A DNA stretch of 64,000 bases from Defluviitaleaceae bacterium (GCA_009780315.1 WRAH01000010.1:19885-83884), one strand, 5' to 3'. Positions 1 through 9,400 are shown, numbered from the stretch's first letter. Program-made: numbers and translations. The notes: a model not told the origin generated them from the sequence alone.

Positions 1-1142
1 AGCTTACGCATAATATTATCAAAAAGAACGCTTACCCTAGGCAAATACCCCGAATCTTCTAAAAATGTAATCGCAATATAAAATGCAAGAACATAGGGAA
101 AGATAAGCGCGATAATCCATTGAAAACTGATGACAAAAATACCATATTCGCCAATTAAAATATTTAAGAGCATACTTGCAAAACCTGTAACGGCGGCATA
201 ATCGCCTACGGCAACAGTTTGGAATGTGCCGTCAACTAAAATACGAAGACCTGTTTGGAAGCCATTATCATAATAAAGAAAGTTATAACTTAACTGACCG
301 CCATCTGATACAAAGAAAGCAAAAATACCTTCAAATATACGCCTGAAAAATGGAATAATCAAGTTGTCTGTCAGCATGATTAAAGGCACTCTAAGCCCAC
401 GGCCGCCAAAGGCTACCACAATGACAAGTATAGCCAAAATAAGCAGTGCAATGGGCAAGCCAGGGAAAGGTTTTAGCATACTATCCCCAAGTCTATCTAA
501 AAAACTGGGGGTAGGGTTATTTCTTGTACTGACACGGTTGTTTATTTCCTTTGCCGCTGTCCAAGGGCAACCTTCACATCTATGACATTTTTTATAACAA
601 CCCTCTTCAACATCACCAAGTAAAACCTCAAGTTTGTTCACCAGCTCATCAAGCCCACGGCCTTTTACTGCAACAGTCTCAATAACTGGTGCGCCTAAAT
701 CGTGTTCAAGCTGCTTTATATTGATGTGAACGCCATGACGCTTTGCAACGTCCATCATATTAAGCGTATAAATAACAGGGATATTATATTTTGTAATTTC
801 CATTGCAAGGGTTAAGTTACGCTCTAGGCTTGAAGCATTTAATACACAAATAATAGCCGATGCTCCGCTTTCCATAAAGCGCAGTGCAACAGCTTCTGCT
901 TCTGATGTTGGGTTCATAGAATATGTACCAGGCACATCAATCAGTGTGTACGCCTTATCGCCAATGGTAAAACGGCCTTCTGTAAAAGTAACCGTTGTTC
1001 CTGCGTAATTGGAACTCATGGCATGAATCCCTGTTAACTTAGTAAAGAAAATACTTTTACCTACGTTTGGATTTCCCATAAGCAAAATTTTGTTGGTTTT
1101 TTCTAACACATGGTCATCCATCTTTACATCGTGGCAGCTCAT
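1..1142 (-). CDS. feoB: Ferrous iron transporter FeoB, 3' end beyond left edge
   Basis: Membrane GTPase that imports Fe2+. About 380 N-terminal residues are visible. The GTPase domain shows the G1 loop GNPNVGKS near residue 23, the G2 region NYAGTTVT, G3 DVPGTYS and G4 NMMD. A Cys-rich CHRCEGC insert precedes the first membrane segments and Gate-like hydrophobic stretches. The frame is open to the window edge, so the C-terminal half is missing only because of the cut. The start ATG overlaps the feoA stop (TAATG), which implies translational coupling in a feoAB operon. The GTPase motifs leave little doubt about the family. Confidence 0.95.
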   Translation of the reverse strand, partial: MSCHDVKMDDHVLEKTNKILLMGNPNVGKSIFFTKLTGIHAMSSNYAGTTVTFTEGRFTIGDKAYTLIDVPGTYSMNPTSEAEAVALRFMESGASAIICVLNASSLERNLTLAMEITKYNIPVIYTLNMMDVAKRHGVHINIKQLEHDLGAPVIETVAVKGRGLDELVNKLEVLLGDVEEGCYKKCHRCEGCPWTAAKEINNRVSTRNNPTPSFLDRLGDSMLKPFPGLPIALLILAILVIVVAFGGRGLRVPLIMLTDNLIIPFFRRIFEGIFAFFVSDGGQLSYNFLYYDNGFQTGLRILVDGTFQTVAVGDYAAVTGFASMLLNILIGEYGIFVISFQWIIALIFPYVLAFYIAITFLEDSGYLPRVSVLFDNIMRK

Positions 1143-1375
1143 TATGCTGTGACCTCCTTAACGGCTATTTGTGTTGCGATGTCCTTTCCTATTGCAACTA
1201 AAAAAGAATCTTCTACACACAATAGCACAGGCCCACCAAGCATATATCGTGTTTGTATCGCCACTTTTGTGCCTAAACGCAAGCCAAGACTTTCCAATAA
1301 TCCAATATTAGGAATAGAAACCACATAAAAAGCTTCATTTTTCCCAGCTTCATATAAATTGATTATACCCGTCAT
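1142..1375 (-). CDS. feoA: FeoA-type SH3-like iron transport accessory protein
   Basis: 77-residue protein of the usual FeoA length, directly upstream of and overlapping feoB. It matches the small SH3-like cytosolic partner thought to modulate FeoB. Visible features are the MTGIINLYEAG start and the G-x-R-LG-T-K-V core around residues 32-37. The family call rests on size, this core and the coupled position. Upstream (1376-1440) is an imperfect GTTAG/CTAAC inverted repeat near the expected promoter; no clear Fur box was found there by eye. Confidence 0.85.
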   Translation of the reverse strand: MTGIINLYEAGKNEAFYVVSIPNIGLLESLGLRLGTKVAIQTRYMLGGPVLLCVEDSFLVAIGKDIATQIAVKEVTA

Positions 1376-1496
1376 TTTATCGCTACTTTCATGGAAGTAA
1401 GTTAGCCGTCACTAACCATTACATAATATTAGCACAGACTAATTTTAAACACAATACATAATTTTTATAAATTCAGCATTTCATTTGTTTGCCAAA

Positions 1497-1535
1497 TAAA
1501 AAAGGACTTCCCTAAACTTCAAAGGGAAGCCCTCA
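1497..1535 (-). terminator. Intrinsic terminator after the fur-family gene
   Basis: On the minus strand, GGGCTTCCCT pairs with AGGGAAGTCC across a short loop and is followed by a T-rich run. It separates the ahpC-trxB-fur operon from feoA. Confidence 0.8.
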
Positions 1536-1540
1536 ATTGG

Positions 1541-1930
1541 CTACTCATCTTTTGCACAATCCCCACAAGTTCCTGTGAAAATTATACTGTGCTTATCCAC
1601 TTGAAAACCATACATATCCCGCACTACATCTTCAATACCTTGTACCCCATCCATTTCCACATCTAAAACCCCGCCGCATTTTTTGCAATGAAAATGATAA
1701 TGCAAATCTACGCGGCCATCATATCTGGCTGCATCGTCAATAACAGATACCTGTGTAATGATACCGCTTTCAGAAAGCTGACGCAAATTACGATAAACTG
1801 TGGCTTTGCTAATGGCTGGATAATCCTTTTGAATTTCTCTGTAAATTGTTTCTGCTGAAGGATGTGTGTTGAAAGATTTTAAAGTATCTAAGATGGTTTT
1901 TCGTTGAATTGTGCTTCGTGACATACTCAT
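1541..1930 (-). CDS. Fur/PerR-family metalloregulator
   Basis: 129-residue Fur-superfamily repressor. An N-terminal winged helix (AETIYREIQ ... ISKATVYRNLRQL, residues ~25-55) precedes the metal site HYHFHCKKCG (~residues 85-95). A C-terminal CGDC completes the structural zinc site (two CxxC pairs). The ATG overlaps the stop of the upstream reductase gene (ATGA), so it is the last gene of the peroxide operon. That position suggests a PerR-like peroxide or iron sensor controlling its own operon through the site at 4137-4157. PerR, Fur and Zur cannot be separated by eye. Confidence 0.9.
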   Translation of the reverse strand: MSMSRSTIQRKTILDTLKSFNTHPSAETIYREIQKDYPAISKATVYRNLRQLSESGIITQVSVIDDAARYDGRVDLHYHFHCKKCGGVLDVEMDGVQGIEDVVRDMYGFQVDKHSIIFTGTCGDCAKDE

Positions 1931-3546
1931 GCTAAAATTTCCACCAACTCTTCAAGACTTTTTTTACCAAAAATCACTTTCTCGTCATTGATAATCAGTG
2001 CGGGTACACTCATGGCACTATGCTTTTCTTGAAATTCGGGGAAGTATTGTAAATCCACCATGGCTGAAGTAATATGCTCATTTAAACTAGCAATCCGCTG
2101 ACTGCCCTGCACAACCTCAGGACACATCGTACATGATAATGTTGCCGCTATTTTAATATTTACAGGGGGTAACTTTTTAATACTTTCAAGTAAAGCTTCC
2201 GATATACGCTGACCTGGCCCTGCCACATTGTAAATGGCTAAAATAAATGACTCAAGCTCATGCCCTGCCGGTTCTGCATGGAAGGAAACACCACTGTACA
2301 CGCCATCTTTCCCCATCAAAGCAATAACAGGATACATAGATGCATTTATTTGACTTTCAAGTGCTGTGTTCTCGCCTTTTTCATAGAAGCTTATAGGCAC
2401 TCTATCTGTAATGCTGGCAAATTCATTTAAGAAAGCTTTTATCTTACCCGAAAGTACACAATCTGCTTGTAAAACAGCATGGATTGAAACCTCGCCTGTG
2501 CAACGCTCCATAACATATTTAATTTGGTCACCAGAAGATTGTAACCCTACAGTATTCACTTTTTCTTCCTCACTTGGACTGGGTGTAGCGGTTTTTACTT
2601 CTACAACAATACCGGCTTTTTCTTTCGTATCATCAATATACTTTTCAATTGCCGTGGACGCAATCGCGCCATCTGCCGTCGCTGTAACCAATTGGCGTAA
2701 TCTTTTAGGACGGATATCTCCAGCAGCATGAACGCCTTGAACATTGGTTTGCATATCCTCATCAGTAAGGATATACCCCCATTTATCCATGTCCACATGC
2801 CCTTTAAATACCCCACTTTCAGGCTCATACCCCACAAAAATGAAAACGCCGAAAGTACCCTCATTGACTTTATGCTCCCACGTTTCTTGGGTGGTATTGT
2901 TTATAAATTTTGCTTCCTTGATAACATTTTCACCACGTACATACTGGATTTCGCTATTGAATTTAACCGTAATATTAGGGTGCGCCAATACCTTATCCGC
3001 AATTGTTTTTGAGCAAGTAAATTCTGGCTCTCTTGCAATAACTGTCACATGCTTTGCAAAACGGGTTAAAAATATAGCTTCTTCCGCCGCGGCAAAACCT
3101 GCACCAATAACAAAAACATCTTTGCCTGTAAAAAACTCACCATCACAAGTGGCGCAATAAGCTATACCGCGCCCTGCAAATTCTATTTCGCCCTCAAACC
3201 CAAGTTTGCGCGGCTTTGCGCCTGTGGCAATAATCACACCCACAGCGGCATAGGTTTCACCGCTTTTTGTTGTGATTGTTTTAACATTTTGGCTAAAATC
3301 TACACTTGCCACATCAGCTTTTACAAATTCCACGCCAAAATTTACTGCCTGACGTTTCATTTCTCCAGCCAAAGCCGCGCCGCTTGTAGAAAACACACCA
3401 GGGTAGTTCATAACCTCTGCCGTGATTTTTATTTGCCCGCCTTCTTCGGCTTTTTCAATAACCAAAGTCCGAAGTTTTGCACGTCCCGCATATATGGCAG
3501 AGCTGAGACCAGCGGCCCCAGCTCCAACAATAATTAAATCATACAT
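1927..3546 (-). CDS. Thioredoxin-reductase/AhpF-like flavoprotein with C-terminal Trx-fold domain
   Basis: FAD- and NAD(P)H-dependent disulfide reductase. The N-terminal part has the FAD loop VGAGAAGLSSAIYAGRA, the redox pair CATCDG near residue 132 and a second nucleotide loop VIGAGFAAAEEA. The ~220-residue extension is AhpF-like and carries a CTMC redox site about 68 residues from the end. This suggests electrons pass from the flavin through a built-in thioredoxin-like module to the AhpC encoded just upstream. The ATG at 3546 (MYDLIIVGAG) is chosen over an upstream TTG because it lies 1 nt after the ahpC stop and gives the usual TrxR N terminus. Confidence 0.92.
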   Translation of the reverse strand: MYDLIIVGAGAAGLSSAIYAGRAKLRTLVIEKAEEGGQIKITAEVMNYPGVFSTSGAALAGEMKRQAVNFGVEFVKADVASVDFSQNVKTITTKSGETYAAVGVIIATGAKPRKLGFEGEIEFAGRGIAYCATCDGEFFTGKDVFVIGAGFAAAEEAIFLTRFAKHVTVIAREPEFTCSKTIADKVLAHPNITVKFNSEIQYVRGENVIKEAKFINNTTQETWEHKVNEGTFGVFIFVGYEPESGVFKGHVDMDKWGYILTDEDMQTNVQGVHAAGDIRPKRLRQLVTATADGAIASTAIEKYIDDTKEKAGIVVEVKTATPSPSEEEKVNTVGLQSSGDQIKYVMERCTGEVSIHAVLQADCVLSGKIKAFLNEFASITDRVPISFYEKGENTALESQINASMYPVIALMGKDGVYSGVSFHAEPAGHELESFILAIYNVAGPGQRISEALLESIKKLPPVNIKIAATLSCTMCPEVVQGSQRIASLNEHITSAMVDLQYFPEFQEKHSAMSVPALIINDEKVIFGKKSLEELVEILA

Positions 3547-3547
3547 C

Positions 3548-4111
3548 TTATAATTTACCAATTAAGTCCAATCCAGGTGTAAGTGTTGGTGCGCCTGGCT
3601 CCCATTTGGCGGGACAAACTTGGTCGCCATGCTTTGCAACAAATTGAGCGGCTTGTACTTTGCGTAAAAGCTCTTTTGAATTTCTACCAATACCTAGGGC
3701 GTTGACTTCGTATGCGACAATTTCACCTTCTGGATTGATAATAAATGTACCTCTTAGTGCCAAACCTGCATCTTCAATGAGTACACCAAAGTCACGAGAA
3801 ATAGCGTGTGTTGGGTCAGCAAGCATTGGATATTTGATTTTTTTAATGGTGTCTGATGCGTCATGCCATGCTTTGTGTGTAAAATGTGTGTCGGTTGAAA
3901 CTGAATACACTTCACATCCGATTTTTTCAAATTCAGGATAAACGTCTGCTAAGTCACCAAGTTCTGTAGGGCATACAAAGGTAAAATCTGCTGGATAGAA
4001 TACAAATACTGACCATTTGCCTTTTAAGTCCTCACGGGTTACTGTTTTAAAATCGCCATTGACATAGGCTTCTGCTGAGAAATCGCTCACTTTTTTTCCG
4101 ATTAAAGACAT
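3548..4111 (-). CDS. ahpC: 2-Cys peroxiredoxin AhpC
   Basis: 187-residue typical 2-Cys peroxiredoxin that reduces H2O2 and organic peroxides. The peroxidatic Cys lies in FTFVCPTE (C47) and the resolving Cys in [10 protein letters not shown] near 166, followed by the usual tail. The ATG at 4111 (MSLIGKK) is preferred to one 24 bases upstream because GGAGGT sits 7 bases before it and the upstream extension lies over the leader. First gene of an operon with the AhpF-like reductase and a Fur-family regulator. Confidence 0.96.
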   Translation of the reverse strand: MSLIGKKVSDFSAEAYVNGDFKTVTREDLKGKWSVFVFYPADFTFVCPTELGDLADVYPEFEKIGCEVYSVSTDTHFTHKAWHDASDTIKKIKYPMLADPTHAISRDFGVLIEDAGLALRGTFIINPEGEIVAYEVNALGIGRNSKELLRKVQAAQFVAKHGDQVCPAKWEPGAPTLTPGLDLIGKL

Positions 4112-4136
4112 AAATATTACCTCCAAAGTTTTCACT

Positions 4137-4157
4137 AAATGATAATTGATATCATTT
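4137..4157. promoter_or_regulatory. Fur/PerR-like operator upstream of ahpC
   Basis: A perfect 8-5-8 inverted repeat, AAATGATA-attga-TATCATTT, sits just upstream of ahpC. It resembles the Fur/PerR box (TGATAAT-type half sites). The operon's own last gene encodes a Fur-family protein, so autoregulation is inferred. Confidence 0.7.
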
Positions 4158-4269
4158 GTGAGTTAATATTACCAAAGACATAATCCTTTGTCAATAGCAA
4201 ATTTGATATGTACAAAAAATTAAAAACATTTTACAATAGGCATATAAAATTTTCCAAGGAGTGATGGCT

Positions 4270-4665
4270 ATGCTATACAAATACCAACTTCAAACAACAG
4301 AAGAACATATGTATAATATTATAGGTCAAGTGCGGGAGGCTATTGTCAAGTCAGGGGTGGTTAATGGGCTTGTCATGGTTTACTGCCCACACACTACGGC
4401 GGCAATAACTATCAATGAAAATTCTGACCCAGCCGTTATTCAGGATATGTTGCTTGGATTAAATAAAGCCTTCCCCGACGACGACGCATTCCGTCATGGA
4501 GAAGGCAATAGTGCAGCCCATTTGAAAGCCAGTGTTATTGGTGCATCTGAAACATTTATTCTTGAAAATGGACGATTACTTATGGGTTCATGGCAGGGAA
4601 TTTATTTCTGCGAGTTTGACCCGCCCCGTCTGCGTTTGTTTTTTGTAAAAGTTATTCAGCTTTAA
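4270..4665 (+). CDS. YjbQ/UPF0047 family protein
   Basis: 131-residue single-domain protein of the YjbQ family, whose members have weak thiamine-phosphate-synthase activity and an uncertain main role. The conserved HTTAAITINENSDPAV stretch (~residues 44-59), the GNSAAHLK motif and the C-terminal GxWQGIYFCEFDPPR signature are present. Start chosen at ATG 4270 because AAGGAG (4256-4261) lies 8 bases upstream; earlier GTG and ATG codons are too close to it. Confidence 0.92.
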   Translation: MLYKYQLQTTEEHMYNIIGQVREAIVKSGVVNGLVMVYCPHTTAAITINENSDPAVIQDMLLGLNKAFPDDDAFRHGEGNSAAHLKASVIGASETFILENGRLLMGSWQGIYFCEFDPPRLRLFFVKVIQL

Positions 4666-4766
4666 ACTGTTTTATCACTTAAAGGAATTTGCTTTTTAAG
4701 TACAAATCTATATACCCACAAAATTTTGAAAAAGTTTGCCGAAGCTAATCAATTTTCAAAACGCAT

Positions 4767-4788
4767 ATAACGAATAATCGTTATTTTT
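4767..4788 (+). terminator. Intrinsic terminator after yjbQ
   Basis: ATAACG-aataat-CGTTAT followed by TTTT; it lies between convergent yjbQ and the histidine kinase gene. Confidence 0.65.
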
Positions 4789-4799
4789 CAGCTAAAAAA

Positions 4800-6062
4800 T
4801 CATGAAAATTTCGACAATGCTCTAAACAACATTTCTGGGTCAATAGGTTTACCTATATGATAATTACACCCTGCGGCTAAACAACGGTCTATATCTTCAC
4901 GAAAAACGTTGGCTGTCATGGCGATTATCGGCACTGTTGAAGCCTGAGGGCATTCTAATAAACGGATGACTCGGGTTGCTTCGTAACCATCCATTATCGG
5001 CATTGAAATATCCATCAGTATCATATCAAAATCTTCTGGAGATGTTTGAAATATTTTCACAGCTTCTAACCCATTGGTTGCAAAAACTAACTCAATAGGC
5101 GTGTCTTCTAATACAGACTTTAGGATTTCACGGTTAATATCAACATCTTCGGCTACTAAAATTTTACGTGCTTGCACCAACGGTTGCGCAATTGGCGTTT
5201 TGTTCACAGCTACAGCAACACCTACTTCATAAGGAATAGTGAATGTGAATGTTGAGCCGTAATTCTGCTTGGATGTTAGCCATATTTCCCCACCCATCAT
5301 TTCAATGATTCGGTGGGAAATTGCCAGTCCTAAACCTGTTCCGCCATATTTTCGGGTAGTGCCGCCTTCGCCTTGCTCGAAAATATTAAAAATCCGTGGT
5401 TGGTGTTCTTCTGGTATGCCAATACCTGTATCTATCACTTCTATCTGCAAAATATTACCCTTTGAAAGCTTTGTCGCGTTAAGGGTTATTACACCGTTTT
5501 GGGGCGTAAATTTGCAAGCATTCGAGATTAAGTTCGCTATGACTTGGGTTAAACGCAGGTCGTCTGCAACAATCAATGGCGGGAGATTTTCGTCCACATT
5601 GATGATAAGCTGTTGGACTTTTGCTTCTATATTTGCGGAAAGTACGGACGTAACATTGGAAATGGTTGCACTTAAATTAAAAGTATTTGGACGTATATCC
5701 AATTTATTTGCTTCAATTTTTGACATGTCTAATATGTCGTTGATTACCCGCAAAAGATGTTTAGATGCCCCTTCAATTTGCTTTAGACAGTATTCCCTGC
5801 GGTCAAAATCATCACTTCTTAAAGCAATATGCGCCATGCCAATGACAGCATTTAAAGGGGTGCGCATTTCATGGGACATGCGCGACAAAAAATCTGATTT
5901 CGCAAGGGATGCTTCTTCTGCATGATTCTTTGCGACTTTAACGACCCTAAGTTGCGTATCAAAATTTAACCGCAGAATTTCATGCCGCCTCTCTAACGCG
6001 CGAAACTCTCGTTTGAGGCGGCGATTTTCTTTTTCTAGGGCAGCATAGTCATTTTGCGCCAT
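4800..6062 (-). CDS. Hybrid sensor histidine kinase with receiver domain
   Basis: 420-residue soluble hybrid kinase with no membrane segment. An N-terminal coiled coil (residues ~1-55) leads into HisKA with the phospho-acceptor SRMSHEMRTPLNAVIG (H ~64). The HATPase_c domain has the N box ANLISNACKF, the G1 loop DTGIGIP and the GGTGLGL lid. A REC domain follows, with DMILMDISMPIMDGYEA (phospho-Asp) and the late KP pair. It begins 1 nt after the FIST gene, so the two are almost certainly co-transcribed. The FIST protein is likely the input module and this kinase the output. No DNA-binding output domain is encoded nearby. Confidence 0.93.
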   Translation of the reverse strand: MAQNDYAALEKENRRLKREFRALERRHEILRLNFDTQLRVVKVAKNHAEEASLAKSDFLSRMSHEMRTPLNAVIGMAHIALRSDDFDRREYCLKQIEGASKHLLRVINDILDMSKIEANKLDIRPNTFNLSATISNVTSVLSANIEAKVQQLIINVDENLPPLIVADDLRLTQVIANLISNACKFTPQNGVITLNATKLSKGNILQIEVIDTGIGIPEEHQPRIFNIFEQGEGGTTRKYGGTGLGLAISHRIIEMMGGEIWLTSKQNYGSTFTFTIPYEVGVAVAVNKTPIAQPLVQARKILVAEDVDINREILKSVLEDTPIELVFATNGLEAVKIFQTSPEDFDMILMDISMPIMDGYEATRVIRLLECPQASTVPIIAMTANVFREDIDRCLAAGCNYHIGKPIDPEMLFRALSKFS

Positions 6063-6063
6063 A

Positions 6064-7239
6064 TCATAATACCATCGCTATCAGTGAATAGTTGTGGAAT
6101 CTATTGATATATGCTTCATTTTTCTTGGATGTAGGGCAAATTTCACCACATAAATAGCCACCCATAAATGGCGCATCGCCTACAAGAGATGCTACAGATG
6201 TAAGCTCTTGCAATACATTTGATGTGTGAATCATAAGCATATGACGGGCAACACATGAAAATACCAACACACCATTGATATCATCAAAATTTGTAAGGGG
6301 TTTTAAAGTTTCTCGATTGGCTGCCATGACACTTTCATTCGTCATGGTCATGACGTGAAAGTTTGAAGATTCATCCATTTTTCCAAGAAAGGATGCAGAG
6401 CCTTCATCCGTAAACTTAGCCAGTCCACGCACGACAGGAATGCCATCATAGTCTGAACGGATGGTTTGCTCTACTAAAAAAGGCAAGAACCAATATAATC
6501 CTTTCTTTTCACCATCTTCATCTACATATTCTACATCTTGCAAATATTTACGCACATTTATTCCATTTATTTCGTGAACAATATGTCTTTCGGCACTGGT
6601 AATTTTCCCTGTATGGGGTAGTTTATCTTTTTCTGGCAAAGCAGATATAATAAACCTCGGATTGATGTCACCAAAACATAATAAAAAAACACCTCTGTTT
6701 TCATTGGTTTTATCTGTATACAGGGTTTTATTTCCTGTAAAACCTACTTCGTCGGTTGTGGGTTGCCCGCCAAAAATAGGCACACCAGGAAACATTTTGC
6801 CTAAAATGTCCACATCGTCATCACCAGTGCTTTCAAAATTAAGGGGCGGAAAAGCAATAATGAGTTTAGGTGTTTCACCTTTTTCAACAATGGGTGTGAA
6901 TGCATCATGTATTGATTTTTCTATCCCTTGTGATACATCTCCTCCAAGAACAGTCTCAAAACGTGTTGTATCTGATGTGATTACAAATATAGAAATAGCC
7001 AAATCTTCTGTAGAGTGACCAACCACTTGCCCAGATGTTGTTGCCCCTACTAACTTAAATGGAAAGTTTTTTGCCACATGCTGAAAAACGCCACTTTCCA
7101 ACGTGTCTGCATGACACATCACTATACCTATGGTATTGGGCAAAAGTTCTATTTTTTCATTCAGTTGTGCTTGCAGTTCTGCCAATGCAATTTCTGGTTC
7201 ATCCATCTCACAAGTATATAGCCCTGCACATTTAATCAC
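6064..7239 (-). CDS. FIST N/C domain sensory protein
   Basis: About 391 residues matching the FIST_N plus FIST_C architecture (F-box and intracellular signal transduction), a putative small-molecule sensor. Visible landmarks are the Gly-rich VGATTSGQV region near residue 80, PGVPIFGGQ and the C-terminal GGYLCGEICP segment. GTG at 7239 is preferred to ATG 7263 because GGGGG lies 7 bases before the GTG. Paired with the downstream hybrid kinase, it probably supplies that kinase's missing input domain. The ligand is unknown. Confidence 0.85.
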   Translation of the reverse strand: MIKCAGLYTCEMDEPEIALAELQAQLNEKIELLPNTIGIVMCHADTLESGVFQHVAKNFPFKLVGATTSGQVVGHSTEDLAISIFVITSDTTRFETVLGGDVSQGIEKSIHDAFTPIVEKGETPKLIIAFPPLNFESTGDDDVDILGKMFPGVPIFGGQPTTDEVGFTGNKTLYTDKTNENRGVFLLCFGDINPRFIISALPEKDKLPHTGKITSAERHIVHEINGINVRKYLQDVEYVDEDGEKKGLYWFLPFLVEQTIRSDYDGIPVVRGLAKFTDEGSASFLGKMDESSNFHVMTMTNESVMAANRETLKPLTNFDDINGVLVFSCVARHMLMIHTSNVLQELTSVASLVGDAPFMGGYLCGEICPTSKKNEAYINRFHNYSLIAMVL

Positions 7240-7314
7240 GTCATTTCCCCCTATGAATGTCATATTAAGTGTTTTTCTTAGATTATATCATAAATCTTTG
7301 GTTTTGTGAAAAAT

Positions 7315-8223
7315 TTATTTGTTTGATTTAGCATGTGCTTTTAGTAAGGTTGCTTGACTGCATATAGGTTGAATTGTATATTGTCCTAATGATGCAGGTA
7401 GAAATACTGAGCGGTTAGCTGAAAGTTCTACCGTGTCTGTAGATGTTTTTATCATTACACTTCCACTGACGCAAATCAAGATGATAAAGCTGGTGAGGGA
7501 AGTTGATTCTTGTATAGCCTCAGATAGTGTGAGTTTTTTGAGTGTAAAGTATTCATTTTCAACGATACCTGTTGCGGCTGTGGCTTTGGAGATTTTATTT
7601 TCAAAGTCAGTCACGGCTAGCGCATCTTCTATATGCAGTTCGCGGGTATTGCCTGTATCATCTGTACGGTCGTAATCATACAGACGGTAGGTTATGTTTG
7701 AATTTTGTTGTACTTCTGCGATGATTGTGCCAGAGGCAATCCCATGAATTAGACCCGCAGGGATGTTTACAATATCACCTTCTTTAACTTTTAGGCGGTT
7801 TAGGTACTGTGGAACTGTACCATTTTTATAAGCGGCATAGAGGGTTTCACGGGTCGTTTCAGGGGTTAATCCAATGATTAAATGACCATCTGTTGGCGGC
7901 TTTATAATGTACCATGCTTCGTTTTTGCCGCTGTCTGTTTCGCCTTTTAATTTTGCATAATCATCATTTGGATGGACTTGTACAGACAGCTGTGCTTGGG
8001 CGTTGATTATTTTTACTAAAAGCGGAAATCTAGTGCTATCTTTCAAATCTGTCCCTAAAATTCTGGATGGATTTCGCCTTATATATGCGTCAAATTTTTC
8101 ACCTGCAAATGCTCCGTTTTCTATGATACACATTTCATTTGGGCGGCAGGAAACTGCCCAGCTTTCGCTACCCCAAATCATTTTTTTATGAATCGGCTTG
8201 AGCAATACTGGATAATATGTCAT
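7315..8223 (-). CDS. manA: Class I mannose-6-phosphate isomerase
   Basis: 302-residue cupin-type isomerase interconverting mannose-6-P and fructose-6-P. The Zn-site motifs are visible: LSVQVHPNDDYA (QxH, ~residue 96), KNEAWYII (E, ~residue 113) and VNIPAGLIHGI (H, ~residue 160). Start ATG 8223 has AAGGAG 10 bases upstream; the GTG three codons earlier is too close to that site. Single-gene unit between the FIST system and the Noc/ParB gene. Confidence 0.93.
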   Translation of the reverse strand: MTYYPVLLKPIHKKMIWGSESWAVSCRPNEMCIIENGAFAGEKFDAYIRRNPSRILGTDLKDSTRFPLLVKIINAQAQLSVQVHPNDDYAKLKGETDSGKNEAWYIIKPPTDGHLIIGLTPETTRETLYAAYKNGTVPQYLNRLKVKEGDIVNIPAGLIHGIASGTIIAEVQQNSNITYRLYDYDRTDDTGNTRELHIEDALAVTDFENKISKATAATGIVENEYFTLKKLTLSEAIQESTSLTSFIILICVSGSVMIKTSTDTVELSANRSVFLPASLGQYTIQPICSQATLLKAHAKSNK

Positions 8224-8256
8224 TTTTGTCACGCTCCTTGTATAAGGATTATAACA

Positions 8257-8280
8257 TAAAAAAGCCCCTTAAAAGGGGCT
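8257..8280 (-). terminator. Terminator overlapping the parB/noc stop
   Basis: AGCCCCTT-aa-AAGGGGCT hairpin with a minus-strand U tract (6 T). The hairpin includes bases of the TAG stop of the upstream gene. Confidence 0.85.
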
Positions 8281-9109
8281 AAACCGCAGCGGTTTTGAAT
8301 TTTGCTTGTGGTGAATTTTCGGCATATTTTAATGATATGCGAATATCATAACCTGTTTCGGTTTGTTCCATATCATAGGTGGTTTCCATGCCGGAACGAC
8401 GGAAGATTTCTAAGTTTTCTTGAATTGTATTCGTGAGTATGCGAATATCACGAATATAGGCTTTAAAGGGGATGGCTTTGCTTTTGGATTTACTGGCTTC
8501 ACGATGAGACAGCATGGATTCAATAAGGTCTTCTGTTTTACGAACAGTTAAACCTTCTTTTATGACTTTTTCCAAAACCGCCAGTTGGTCTTCTTCACTG
8601 GTGAGTTTTAACAACGCACGGGCATGACGTTCAGTCAAATCATATTCAAATATATGTTTTTGAATGTTGCGCGGAAGTTTTAGCAACCGTAGCTTATTGG
8701 CAATGGTTGATTGATTTTTGCCAACCCGTGAGGCTAAAACTTCTTGAGTGAAGGCATAATCGCTCATGAGATTTTGAAAGCCCTCTGCTTCTTCAAAGAA
8801 GTGTAAATTTTCCCGCTGTAGGTTTTCAATCATGGCAAGCATCGCGCTGTCTAAATCATTTGCGCTTACTAAAATGGCAGGAATTGTTGCACATCCTGCA
8901 AGCTTACTTGCACGCAGCCGTCGTTCGCCTGCCACCAGTTCATAAGTATGGTTGTTTATCAGCCTTACACTGATGGGCTGCAAAACACCATATATGCCAA
9001 TAGACGCGGCAAGCTCGTCCAAACCATGCTGGCAAAAAATACGGCGCGGCTGATAAGGATTTGGGGTAACGCTGTCTAGGGGCAATTGCAAGATTTCACG
9101 ATTGGTCAT
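8279..9109 (-). CDS. ParB/Noc-family chromosome partition or nucleoid occlusion protein
   Basis: 276-residue ParB-family CTP-dependent DNA clamp. It has the N-terminal ParB/Srx fold with NPYQPRR and the ELVAGERRLRA (GERR) motif. A helix-turn-helix at EVLASRVGKNQSTIANKLRLLKLP and a C-terminal dimerisation region follow. Start ATG 9109 (MTNREILQL) is preferred over upstream codons because AAGGA precedes it and the extension would cover the binding site. Noc is favoured over ParB because no parA is adjacent. It terminates at a hairpin overlapping its stop. Confidence 0.88.
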   Translation of the reverse strand: MTNREILQLPLDSVTPNPYQPRRIFCQHGLDELAASIGIYGVLQPISVRLINNHTYELVAGERRLRASKLAGCATIPAILVSANDLDSAMLAMIENLQRENLHFFEEAEGFQNLMSDYAFTQEVLASRVGKNQSTIANKLRLLKLPRNIQKHIFEYDLTERHARALLKLTSEEDQLAVLEKVIKEGLTVRKTEDLIESMLSHREASKSKSKAIPFKAYIRDIRILTNTIQENLEIFRRSGMETTYDMEQTETGYDIRISLKYAENSPQAKFKTAAV

Positions 9110-9400
9110 AGAAGTCACGTCCTTTGTAATTTTTTGGCAGTATATCATGCAGAAAAATGCGGGGAATGAATTTTTTGAATTTTGTCAATATTTTCTTGTT
9201 GTCAAGATACTTTATTTTTGCGGGCTGAATTTTTAAGAATTATGCAGAGTACTAAGCATTTTTGTGAAGACCAGACGGAGATTATCGGGAATTGATAGAA
9301 AGTTTTAAGGTTATCATACATACTCCCTAACTTGTCCGCATAAGTTATCCCATGCCTCCTTTGTCGGCGGCATGAGATACTGGCACAAGGGGAGGCACAT
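9110..9400. other. Intergenic region between divergent noc/parB and Ca2+ ATPase genes
   Basis: Contains a CATGCC...GGCATG hairpin at about 9351-9374 and a GGGGAGG ribosome binding site before the ATPase start. I looked for a Mn2+ (yybP-ykoY) or NiCo riboswitch signature and did not find one. Confidence 0.5.

Noticed and set aside
9110..9400. Mn2+ or NiCo riboswitch before the Ca2+ ATPase
   Set aside because: Conserved motifs of those aptamers are absent by eye.
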